A stretch of DNA of 64,000 nucleotides from Microbacterium foliorum (lineage in GTDB: Bacteria; Actinomycetota; Actinomycetes; Actinomycetales; Microbacteriaceae): contig NZ_CP041040.1 in the NCBI RefSeq assembly GCF_006385575.1, positions 1,922,001-1,986,000 on the forward strand. Direction: 5' to 3'. A model generated the notes under the pieces. The model ran no database searches and had not been told where the DNA came from. It was given only the letters and a program-made list of their open reading frames with translations. Position 1 is the first letter of the stretch. Every line of letters begins with the position of its first letter. Of the stretch, positions 1 to 7,380 are shown piece after piece. A program made the position numbers and the translations under genes.

Positions 1-1
1 G

Positions 2-184
2 CTGATGCTCGACGAGGGCGTCGTGCCCGAGGTCGAAGACATCGATCTGTGCCTGATCCTCGGCGCGGGCTGGCCGTTCATCGATGGCGGCGCATCGCCG
101 TACCTCGACCGAGAGGGCGCGTCGCAGCGGGCCTTCGGTGGCGATTTCCACACCCCGCAGATCCGCGGCATCGAGAACCGCTGA
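2..184 (+). CDS. 3-hydroxyacyl-CoA dehydrogenase / FadB-like multifunctional enzyme, C-terminal end (partial)
   Basis: Only the last 60 codons are inside the window; the 5' part lies upstream. The readable tail has the pattern LCLILGAGWPFIDGG, then PYLDREGASQRAFGG and FHTPQIRG. This is the usual end of the 3-hydroxyacyl-CoA dehydrogenase part of the alpha subunit of the fatty acid beta-oxidation complex. In that family the enzyme combines enoyl-CoA hydratase and NAD-dependent 3-hydroxyacyl-CoA dehydrogenase activities. A thiolase gene would be expected just upstream, outside the window. The gene runs convergent to the GMC oxidoreductase. The family call rests on tail motifs only. Confidence 0.75.
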   Translation: MMLDEGVVPEVEDIDLCLILGAGWPFIDGGASPYLDREGASQRAFGGDFHTPQIRGIENR

Positions 185-233
185 TCTGAACATCGGAGGG
201 GGGTCGCCGTGCGGCGGCCCCCCTCCGTCGTGT

Positions 234-1886
234 CTACAGTGTCGGGCGCTCGTCGACCTCGCCGCAGCGTGGCCAGTGCGAGAGCGCTCGCTCAGCGAGC
301 GCGGTGATCGTCAGCGACGGGTTCACCCCGGGGTTGGCCGGCACAGCGGCGCCATCGACCACGTGCAGTCCCGGATGCCCCCACACACGATGGTAGAGAT
401 CGACCACGCCGGTCTCGGGGGTGGATGAGATGACGGCACCGCCGAGGAAATGAGCAGTCAGCGGGATGCCGAAGACCTCGGGCCATGATCCCCTGGCCGC
501 CGCCGGGACGCCACCCTCCTTCTCGACCCTCGCCGCGATCGTCGCGGCCGCGCGGTGCGCCTGCGGCAGGTGGCTCGGGTTCGGCTCGCCGTGCCCCTGC
601 CTGCTCGTCATCACCAGCCGCCCGAGACGCCGACGCAGCGACAGCGTGAGCGAGTTGTCGGCGGTCTGCATCACGAGCGCGATGATGCCGCGTTCGCTCC
701 AGCGTCGGAGCGACCCCAGACGCAGCTGACGGATCGGCGCACGCACGAGCTGACCCATCAGGCTCGCCAGTCTCCGTCCGAGACCCCAGTCGCCTGGCAC
801 CATGACCGACGCGAGCGCACCCATGAGATTCGATCCGGGCCCGTACCGCACATTCTCGACGTGCGTGTTCGCGTCGATGTGGAACGACGTGGTGATCGCG
901 ACTCCTCGGGCGAGTTCGAGAGAGACAGGAACCGCGACGGCCACGGCGCCGTCGAGAGCCTCCGAGTTGGTTCTGGTCAGGCGGCCGACAGCATCGGACA
1001 CTCGAGGAAGCGCCCCGGCGCGTCTCATCCGATGCAGCAGCTGCTGCGTACCCCACGTCCCGGCGGCAAGCACCACCTGGCGGGCGCGGACGGTGCGACG
1101 GTCGCGACGGAACCATGCCCCGCTCCGCTCCGTCGTCACCGCGAAGCCACCGCCGGCAAGTTCGCGCACCTCAGTCACGGTGCGCAGCGCTTCTATCACG
1201 GCGCCGCGCTTCTCGGCCAGGGGAAGATAGTTCTTCATCAGTGTGTTCTTGGCGCCGACGCGGCATCCGACCATGCAGTTTCCGCAGAGCGTGCAGCCTG
1301 TGCGGTCAGGGCCCTCCCCACCGAAGAAGGGGTCGGGTGTGCGCTCGCCGGGCTTGCCGAACCAGACCCCGACCGGTGCGTGCCGGAACGTGCTGCCCAC
1401 TCCGAGGTCGTCGGCTGCGCCTGCCATGATGCGCTCGACGGGGCCGGTGTGCGGATAGCGTTCGACCACTCCGAGCATCCGCTTCGCCGTCGCATAGTGC
1501 GGCGCGAGTTCGGTCTCCCAATCTGCGAGAGCACTCCACTGCGGGTCATCGAAGAACGCGCCGCTGGGCTGATACAGCGTATTGGCGTAGTTGAGAGAGC
1601 CCCCGCCCACCCCTGCTCCCGCGAGGATCATGACGTGCGGCAGCCGATGGATGCGCTGGATGCCGAAACAGCCGAGCTTCGGTGCCCACAGATAGCGGCG
1701 TATGTTCCAGTTGGTCTTCGGGAAGTCCGCGTCCTCGAAGCGACGACCGGCCTCGTACACACGGACGCGATAGCCCTTCTCCACCAGACGCAACGCGGCC
1801 ACCGAGCCGCCGAACCCCGAGCCGATGATGACGACATCCTCGTCGAACGCACGACTGTGCTGGCGATCGCGCGAGGCGTCGCTCAT
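234..1886 (-). CDS. GMC-family FAD-dependent oxidoreductase (cholesterol-oxidase-like)
   Basis: The 550-aa protein opens with a Rossmann FAD-binding segment (VVIIGSGFGGSVAALRL, about residues 19-35). It has a second GMC signature (GAGVGGGSLNYANTLYQP, about 90-107) and ends with the GMC C-terminal block (LHVVDGAAVPANPGVNPSLT) that carries the active-site His/Asn region. A cysteine cluster CTLCGNCMVGC near residue 200 is typical of the cholesterol-oxidase-like subfamily. The reaction is oxidation of an alcohol or sterol-like substrate; the substrate cannot be read from sequence. The ATG at 1886 was chosen because AGGAGGTG lies just upstream; a 22-codon extension is possible but has no ribosome site. 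Start and upstream stop overlap as ATGA, so it is translationally coupled to the lipid kinase. Confidence 0.85.
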   Translation of the reverse strand: MSDASRDRQHSRAFDEDVVIIGSGFGGSVAALRLVEKGYRVRVYEAGRRFEDADFPKTNWNIRRYLWAPKLGCFGIQRIHRLPHVMILAGAGVGGGSLNYANTLYQPSGAFFDDPQWSALADWETELAPHYATAKRMLGVVERYPHTGPVERIMAGAADDLGVGSTFRHAPVGVWFGKPGERTPDPFFGGEGPDRTGCTLCGNCMVGCRVGAKNTLMKNYLPLAEKRGAVIEALRTVTEVRELAGGGFAVTTERSGAWFRRDRRTVRARQVVLAAGTWGTQQLLHRMRRAGALPRVSDAVGRLTRTNSEALDGAVAVAVPVSLELARGVAITTSFHIDANTHVENVRYGPGSNLMGALASVMVPGDWGLGRRLASLMGQLVRAPIRQLRLGSLRRWSERGIIALVMQTADNSLTLSLRRRLGRLVMTSRQGHGEPNPSHLPQAHRAAATIAARVEKEGGVPAAARGSWPEVFGIPLTAHFLGGAVISSTPETGVVDLYHRVWGHPGLHVVDGAAVPANPGVNPSLTITALAERALSHWPRCGEVDERPTL

Positions 1887-2794
1887 CGCTGCACCTCCTG
1901 AGCTGCGGGCACGAGGATCGTCAGAGCAGAGCGGCGGATGCCGATGGTGCACTCGTCCTCAGCGATGCGCTCCCCGTCGGCGTAGACAACGAGCCCCGGA
2001 GCGCTGACCGTCACGGAACGAGCGTGGCGATGGGTCACCTCGGACCTCGTCAGATGCGCTCCTCGCAGCAGCAGGGGGAACAGCCGCAGCAGCCGGAGTC
2101 GTGTCAGCGGCGCGACCTGCACGATGTCCAGCAGCCCGTCGTCTGCTTCTGCCCCGACGCACAGGGGCATCCCCCCTCCGTAGCTCTCGGTGTTGCCCAC
2201 CGCGACGAGTGTTCCCGGCGCCTGGATCGGCGGCTCGCCGTCGACCGACACAGTGAACTCCATCGGCCGGAGACGCACGAGCTCGACGACCAGGGCGAGG
2301 TAGTAGCGCAGCACGCCGTGCGGCCAGCGCAGCCGATTGGTGCGATCGCTGACCTTCGCATCGAATCCGAGGGCGGCGATCGTCAGGAACGAGTCGATCC
2401 GCCCCGCAGCACGGATCTCGCCGACATCGATCGCGCGCGGCACGCCAGTCAAGGCGAGCTCTGCCGCGGCGACCGGGTCGCGGCGGGGCAGACCGAGGGC
2501 CCGAGCGAGGTCGTTGCCGGTGCCCGCCGGCACCAGCACGACGGGGATGCCGGCCTCGCACACGGTGTCGAGGATGCCGGACAGCGTGCCGTCGCCTCCG
2601 ACGACGACGAGCACCCGAGGGCTCTCAACGAGCGCCTGTGCCACCAGCATCCGGCCGGACGCCGCTGACTCTCCCGTGTACACCCGCACGTCCTGGCCCC
2701 GGGCGCGCAGATGAGCCAGGGCGGCCTCAGCCTCCTGCGCTCCGCGCCCCTTGCCTGCGAACGGATTCGACAGCAGCGCGATGTGCTCAGCCAC
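1883..2794 (-). CDS. diacylglycerol/lipid kinase family protein (DagK domain)
   Basis: This 303-aa cytosolic or peripheral kinase phosphorylates a lipid such as diacylglycerol, sphingosine-like bases or a related alcohol with ATP. Visible motifs are the N-terminal LLSNPFAGKGRG (about residues 6-17), VVGGDGTLSGILD (about 60-72), the nucleotide loop GTGNDLARALG (about 86-96), and the C-terminal YADGERI strand. The GTG at 2794 starts 8 bp inside the upstream flavoenzyme gene; the longer reading frame to 2923 is antisense-like noise. Together with the AGPS-like oxidase, TetR and GlpD it matches the gene set Rv2249c-Rv2252 of M. tuberculosis, where Rv2252 is a diacylglycerol kinase. A role in phospholipid or ether-lipid metabolism is inferred from that context. 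Confidence 0.85.
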   Translation of the reverse strand: MAEHIALLSNPFAGKGRGAQEAEAALAHLRARGQDVRVYTGESAASGRMLVAQALVESPRVLVVVGGDGTLSGILDTVCEAGIPVVLVPAGTGNDLARALGLPRRDPVAAAELALTGVPRAIDVGEIRAAGRIDSFLTIAALGFDAKVSDRTNRLRWPHGVLRYYLALVVELVRLRPMEFTVSVDGEPPIQAPGTLVAVGNTESYGGGMPLCVGAEADDGLLDIVQVAPLTRLRLLRLFPLLLRGAHLTRSEVTHRHARSVTVSAPGLVVYADGERIAEDECTIGIRRSALTILVPAAQEVQR

Positions 2795-4418
2795 GTCGGT
2801 CCGACCGCTCCGACGTGATGACGGCCCCGGGGTTGAGTATCCATGTCGGGTCGAGCTCTCGCTTGATCGCCGCCAGTATCCGCACCCCCGTGGCTCCGAT
2901 CTCCTGCTCGAGCCATGGGGCATGATCGCGACCGACAGCGTGGTGATGGCTGATGGTGCCGCCCGCCGACATGATCGAATCGTTCACCTCGCGCTTGATT
3001 CCCGCCCACGCCTCGAGTGGGTCGGATCGGACGTTCGCGAGCACTGTGAAATACAAGGAGGCTCCGGTGGGATAGACGTGCGAGACATGGCACATCACAT
3101 ACGATCTGGCGCCGGCATCAGCGAATCCTTCGCGAAGAGTGGCCGTGACCTCTGCTCTGAGTCGCTGCAGGTTCGACCAGGTGGTCGCTGTCTCCAACGT
3201 CTCGCAGAACACCCCCGCATCCAGCAGGGAATCGCGCAGATACGGGCCGTCGAATCGACCGTCGAGCCACCCCTCCGCACCGCCCCCGCCGGATGACGCT
3301 CCGCCCGCCGCCGTCAGGATCTCTGACGTACGCGCTCGACGCTCGGCGATGCCCTCGCCCTCGTACACCGTGACGATGCTCGCACCTTTCGCGAGTGCCT
3401 TCCCGATCCGGCCCACCTGGGCGAGGCTGACCGCGGTCTCGGCCTCGTCGGAGAGACGGATGACGGTGGGGCCGCCACCGCTCTGGGCCACCTGCCGCAG
3501 ACCGTCGACACCGTGCGAGAAGTCCGCGAAGCTCCACGCCTCGAGGACGCGTTCTCGTGGCACCGGATGGACGCGGACACAGACCTCGGTGATCACTCCG
3601 AAGATGCCCTCCGATCCGAGGAAGACCCTGATGAGATCGGGCCCGGCTGCGGAGCCCGGTGATCGACCGAGATCGACGTCTCCGGTCGGGGTCGCGACTC
3701 TCAGGCCGGTGACCATCGAATCGAACCGCCCGTGCCCTGCCGAGTTCTGACCCGACGAGCGCGCAGCGGCGAACCCGCCGATCGTGGCATACCGGAAGCT
3801 CTGCGGGTAGTGCCCGAGTTCGAAGCCCCGGGCAGCCAGCAGCGCCTCGGCATCCGGACCCGTGGTGCCGGCGGCGATCCGGGCTTCGCCGCTCACCTCA
3901 TCGAGACGGATGAGGCCGGAGAGCCGCCGCAGATCCAGGCTGATCACCGCACGGTGCGCACCGCGCTCGGGGTCGAGAGCGCCGACCACACTCGTCCCTC
4001 CGCCGAACGGGATCGCCGCGATCCCCCGGTCAGCGCACAGCCGGAGCACGGTCACGACCTCGTCGTGGTTCGCGGGAAGAACGATCGCATCCGGAGCAGC
4101 TTGATGCCGCTTCCGCCGTCTGAGCAGGTCGGGTGTCGAGCGACCACCTGCATGGCGGATCCTCGACTCGTCCGTGGTGTCGATGTGCTCGGCTCCGACC
4201 ACCGCCGCGAACTCCTGCACGTCGTCCCCGAGAAGCGACGATGGCTCGAGCTGCACATCGGCGAGGTCCACTGCCGTTGCGGGCTTCTGCACGCGTCCCA
4301 GCAACAACGGCAGAAGCATCCGCACCGCACGCGGCAGATCCGACGCCCGGGCCGGATCGCCCCAGCCGTTCCAGCGCATCTCCGACCGCACGGCGACCCT
4401 GCCGTTCTCTCGACTCAT
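2787..4418 (-). CDS. FAD-linked oxidase resembling alkyldihydroxyacetone-phosphate synthase
   Basis: The 543-aa flavoprotein has a PCMH-type FAD-binding domain (about residues 105-290), with AIPFGGGTSVVGAL and RYATIGGFAAARSSGQNSAG, and then GSEGIFGVITEV. It ends with a FAD-oxidase C-terminal domain, including HHHAVGRDHAPW and LDPTWILNPG. In alkylglycerone-phosphate synthase the His-rich segment corresponds to the catalytic region. In animals that enzyme exchanges an acyl for an alkyl group on dihydroxyacetone phosphate to make ether lipids; bacterial members are mostly uncharacterised. It is the first gene of a three-gene operon and starts only 20 bp from the divergent TetR gene, so that regulator probably controls it. 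The exact reaction is unknown. Confidence 0.8.
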   Translation of the reverse strand: MSRENGRVAVRSEMRWNGWGDPARASDLPRAVRMLLPLLLGRVQKPATAVDLADVQLEPSSLLGDDVQEFAAVVGAEHIDTTDESRIRHAGGRSTPDLLRRRKRHQAAPDAIVLPANHDEVVTVLRLCADRGIAAIPFGGGTSVVGALDPERGAHRAVISLDLRRLSGLIRLDEVSGEARIAAGTTGPDAEALLAARGFELGHYPQSFRYATIGGFAAARSSGQNSAGHGRFDSMVTGLRVATPTGDVDLGRSPGSAAGPDLIRVFLGSEGIFGVITEVCVRVHPVPRERVLEAWSFADFSHGVDGLRQVAQSGGGPTVIRLSDEAETAVSLAQVGRIGKALAKGASIVTVYEGEGIAERRARTSEILTAAGGASSGGGGAEGWLDGRFDGPYLRDSLLDAGVFCETLETATTWSNLQRLRAEVTATLREGFADAGARSYVMCHVSHVYPTGASLYFTVLANVRSDPLEAWAGIKREVNDSIMSAGGTISHHHAVGRDHAPWLEQEIGATGVRILAAIKRELDPTWILNPGAVITSERSDRRG

Positions 4419-4420
4419 GC

Positions 4421-4433
4421 GTTACAGTGTGAC
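4421..4433. promoter_or_regulatory. candidate TetR operator in the divergent intergenic region
   Basis: The 20 bp between the two divergent starts hold an imperfect inverted repeat GTTAC-AGT-GTGAC (4 of 5 positions symmetric). TetR regulators usually repress from such divergent gaps. The site is short and imperfect, so this is a weak call. TACAGT within it could also serve as a -10 for the TetR gene. Confidence 0.3.
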
Positions 4434-4438
4434 ATATC

Positions 4439-5047
4439 ATGGAAGAACGTCAAGCGCTTATCGACGCAACAGACAGCCGTGCACCGGACTGGGATCCGAC
4501 CCAATCCCGCATCCTCGACGCAGCCGACGGGCTGATCGCTCGCCGAGGTGTGCACGGCGTGACGATCGCGGAGCTCGCTCGGCGTGCCGGACACAGCCGG
4601 CCCACCATCTACCGCAGTTGGAGCGACGCCGACGATGTCGTGCGCGCAGCTCTCCTCCGCAGGGTCGCCGCGATCCTCGAGCACTTCCCGACTCACGCCA
4701 CCACCCGACGCGAGCTCGTCGACGACGTTCTCCGCTTCTCCGGGCTCTTCCGCGCCGACGCCGTGTACGGGCGACTTCTCGCGGAAGAGCCCGAAGCATT
4801 CACCCGATACACATTGCAGCGGGTGGGATCGAGCCAGCGCCTGATTTTGGGCTGGCTGGCCACGGCGATCGGCGCCGCGCAGCGTGGCGGATCGGTCCGT
4901 GCCGGAGATCCTGGCGAGATCGCGGTCATGCTGCTGCTCATCGCCCAGTCGGCAGTGCTCTCGCACGGAACGGTCTCGGAGCTCCTCTCCGAGGAATCGT
5001 GGGAGCGCGAGCTGCGAGCCGCACTCGACGGGCTGCTCCGGCCATGA
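4439..5047 (+). CDS. TetR/AcrR-family transcriptional regulator
   Basis: The 202-aa regulator has an N-terminal helix-turn-helix (about residues 21-68: SRILDAADGLIARRG, then TIAELARRAGHSRPTIYRSW), followed by an all-helical ligand-binding domain of unknown effector. It is divergent from the flavoenzyme-kinase-GMC operon (20 bp apart) and its stop overlaps the glpD start as ATGA, so regulator and GlpD are co-translated. No ribosome binding site precedes the ATG and there is almost no room for a leader, which suggests a leaderless transcript. It probably regulates both flanking units, in the same arrangement as Rv2250c between Rv2249c and Rv2251. Confidence 0.9.
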   Translation: MEERQALIDATDSRAPDWDPTQSRILDAADGLIARRGVHGVTIAELARRAGHSRPTIYRSWSDADDVVRAALLRRVAAILEHFPTHATTRRELVDDVLRFSGLFRADAVYGRLLAEEPEAFTRYTLQRVGSSQRLILGWLATAIGAAQRGGSVRAGDPGEIAVMLLLIAQSAVLSHGTVSELLSEESWERELRAALDGLLRP

Positions 5048-6489
5048 CCTTGAACTCCCCCGACCTCAACGTCGCGCGTCGGGCCGCAGAACTGCGTCGC
5101 ACCGGCGACGAGACGGTCGATATCCTCGTGATCGGCGGTGGTATCACCGGGGTCGGTGTCGCGCTCGACGCTGCAGCACGGGGTCTGAGCGTCACTCTTC
5201 TCGAGGCGGAGGACCTCGCGTTCGGCACCAGCCGGTTCAGCTCGAAACTCGTACACGGCGGGCTTCGCTACCTCGCCACCGGTGATGTCGCCACCGCGAA
5301 GGAGAGCGCCTTCGAGCGCCACCTGCTGATGACACGGATCGCGCCGCATCTCATCCGTCCGCTCGGCCAGCTGTTGCCCTTCACGAGCGAGGTGACAGCG
5401 CGCCAGCGCGCAGCCGGGGTCATCGGGATGGCGATGGGAGACCTGCTCCGAATGCACGCGCGTACGCCTCGTCGTTTCCTTCCCCCGCCGCGCCTCGTGT
5501 CGCCCCGCACGGCCCAGCGTCTCGTGCCTTCACTCGCCCACGCGGGGCTGCGGGGCGGGATGCTCTCATACGACGGTCAGCTCGTCGACGATGCCCGGCT
5601 GGTCGTGACGGTCGCCAGGACCGCAGCAGGTCTCGGGGCGCGCATCCTCACCCGGGTGCGCGCTCTCGAGCTGCGTCGCGACGGCGCGACAGCGGAGGAT
5701 GTGCTGACAGGCGAGCGTGTCGACGTCCGGGCGCGGACGGTCGTGAATGCCACCGGTGTCTGGGCCGGGAGCCTCGATGAGTCGATCACGGTGCGTCCCA
5801 GCCGTGGGACACATATCGTGCTCGATGCGTCCGATCTCGGCGACCCGTCGTGCGCGCTGACGATTCCGCACGAGGGTTCGATCAGTCGTTACGTGTTCGC
5901 CCTGCCGCAGGAGCACGGACGGGTGATCGTCGGGCTCACCGACGAAGACTCTCCGGGGCCGGTGCCCCGCGTGCCCATGGCGACCGAGGGCGACATCGCC
6001 TTCCTGCTCACGAACCTCAACCGAGTGCTGTCCGCGCCGATCACGCGGGATCAGGTCCGCGGATCATTCGCGGGGCTGCGCCCGCTGGTCGACACCGGCG
6101 CGCCTTCGACGGCGGACATCTCCCGTCGCCATCTCGTCGCCGTCTCAGAGACGGGCTTCGTCAACGTGCTCGGCGGCAAGCTGACCACCTACCGGCGGAT
6201 GGCCGAGGACGCCGTCGATCTCGCCGTGGATGTCGCGGGGCTCGACGCGGGCCCCAGCAGCACGGCGTCCTTGCGTCTCACCGACACTGCCGTCGCAATT
6301 GCGCTCGGCTGGGACCGCGGGCACGTGGCGCGCGCCACCATCGAGTTCGCCGTGCGTTCCGAGGGCGCGATGACCGCCGATGACGTGCTCGACCGACGCA
6401 CGCGCGTCGGACTCGTCGACGAGGATCGGGAGCGCCAGCGGGCGGCCGTCGAATCCGTCGTCGCCGAGATCCTCTCGACGCTCTCCTGA
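5044..6489 (+). CDS. glpD: glycerol-3-phosphate dehydrogenase, FAD-dependent (short form)
   Basis: The enzyme oxidises sn-glycerol 3-phosphate to dihydroxyacetone phosphate and passes electrons to the respiratory chain at the membrane. The N-terminus has the dinucleotide fold VIGGGITGVGVALDAAARG and the GlpD signature FGTSRFSSKLVHGGLRYL. Later come GSFAGLRPLVD and GGKLTTYRRMAEDAVD. The C-terminal cap is recognisable (FAVRSEGAMTADDVLDRRTRVGL). At 481 aa it is shorter than the usual 540-590: the stretch between AVDLAVD and ATIEFAVRSEG is only about 40 residues, so part of the helical C-terminal domain appears deleted. The ATG overlaps the TetR stop. Its product, dihydroxyacetone phosphate, is the precursor of the acyl-DHAP substrate expected for an AGPS-like enzyme, which links it to the divergent operon. 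Confidence 0.88.
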   Translation: MTLNSPDLNVARRAAELRRTGDETVDILVIGGGITGVGVALDAAARGLSVTLLEAEDLAFGTSRFSSKLVHGGLRYLATGDVATAKESAFERHLLMTRIAPHLIRPLGQLLPFTSEVTARQRAAGVIGMAMGDLLRMHARTPRRFLPPPRLVSPRTAQRLVPSLAHAGLRGGMLSYDGQLVDDARLVVTVARTAAGLGARILTRVRALELRRDGATAEDVLTGERVDVRARTVVNATGVWAGSLDESITVRPSRGTHIVLDASDLGDPSCALTIPHEGSISRYVFALPQEHGRVIVGLTDEDSPGPVPRVPMATEGDIAFLLTNLNRVLSAPITRDQVRGSFAGLRPLVDTGAPSTADISRRHLVAVSETGFVNVLGGKLTTYRRMAEDAVDLAVDVAGLDAGPSSTASLRLTDTAVAIALGWDRGHVARATIEFAVRSEGAMTADDVLDRRTRVGLVDEDRERQRAAVESVVAEILSTLS

Positions 6490-6629
6490 CGGCGCCGCAC
6501 CACCGCAATAGGCGCCCCCGCATCCGCCTCACGGCAGACCGGGTAACGAGCGCGGAACAGCGCATGAACACCTTCGCGTGCGGGTCGAAGATGGCGAACT
6601 GCGTGCGTTCGAGAAGGCACAGTGGTGGC
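6490..6629. other. intergenic gap without recognisable signals
   Basis: This 140-bp stretch follows glpD. I see no clear hairpin followed by a T run and no convincing -10/-35 pair. A promoter for the SPFH-like gene is expected here. Confidence 0.4.
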
Positions 6630-7325
6630 ATGGACATGCTCCTCTCGATGCTGGGCGGCAAGGGAATGTCGGGTCTCTTCAAGACCGGCACGGCGATCCT
6701 CACGATCCTGCTGGTCGTGCCGGCGCTGTTGAAGATCTTCGTCGTCACGGTCGACGAGGGATGGGCGGCGATCCGCACGCGGAACGGAAAGCCGATCATC
6801 CGCAACCGACCGCAGCGTCGTCCCACGTCGCGCGGCGGTGCGGTGGGCGAGGTCGTCGTGCTCGACCCTGGGTCCCACGGAGCGTTCCCGCTGTTCTACT
6901 GGTACCGGCTCATCGATGTGCGCTGCCGCGCCACAGATCTGCCCGCGCGCGAGATGACCGGCGCGAACGGGCATCAGCACCGCGTGCATGCGTCGTTCGA
7001 GTGGCGTCCGATCCCGACCGGACGAGATCTCCGGGTCTTCGAACTCGACGTCGTCAACGTCAACGAGCGCGCCTCGAACATCGTCGGCGCGGCGCTGCGA
7101 GACGTCATCCGAGGACTCGACGGCGCGGAGCTGCCGCACAACGACGAGATCAACACCCGCGTGATCGCGGCCAGCGCCGAAGAGGTGCGCCGTGCGTGCG
7201 GAGTCGAGCTGGTGCGTGTGATGGTCACCGGCGACGCACTGACCGACGGCTATCTGCTCTCCACCGCACTCCGCGACTCCGACCGTGGAGCCCAGGCCGT
7301 CGCCGCCCTCCACGCACTCAACTGA
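6630..7325 (+). CDS. SPFH/band-7-like membrane-anchored protein
   Basis: The 231-aa protein has one N-terminal membrane helix (GTAILTILLVVPALLKIF, about residues 17-35), followed by a segment resembling a prohibitin/band-7 domain (VDEGWAAIRTRNGKPI, then ELDVVNVNERASNIVGAALRDVIRGL and INTRVIAASAEEVRRACGVELVRVMV). SPFH proteins scaffold membrane microdomains or regulate membrane proteases. It lacks the long coiled-coil tail of flotillins. The start is uncertain: ATG codons at 6630, 6636 and 6666 all give the same domain, and no strong ribosome site is visible. It is convergent with dxs. The family assignment is moderately firm; the function is unknown. Confidence 0.65.
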   Translation: MDMLLSMLGGKGMSGLFKTGTAILTILLVVPALLKIFVVTVDEGWAAIRTRNGKPIIRNRPQRRPTSRGGAVGEVVVLDPGSHGAFPLFYWYRLIDVRCRATDLPAREMTGANGHQHRVHASFEWRPIPTGRDLRVFELDVVNVNERASNIVGAALRDVIRGLDGAELPHNDEINTRVIAASAEEVRRACGVELVRVMVTGDALTDGYLLSTALRDSDRGAQAVAALHALN

Positions 7326-7380
7326 TCGCCGGGTTCGCAGCTTTCCCCGTGAGCGGCCGCCGCACTGCTTGTGACGTCGC

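Noticed and set aside
4174..5043. N-terminal extension of glpD through the TetR gene
   Set aside because: The TetR helix-turn-helix is real in the other frame, and glpD starts with its FAD loop just after the ATGA overlap.
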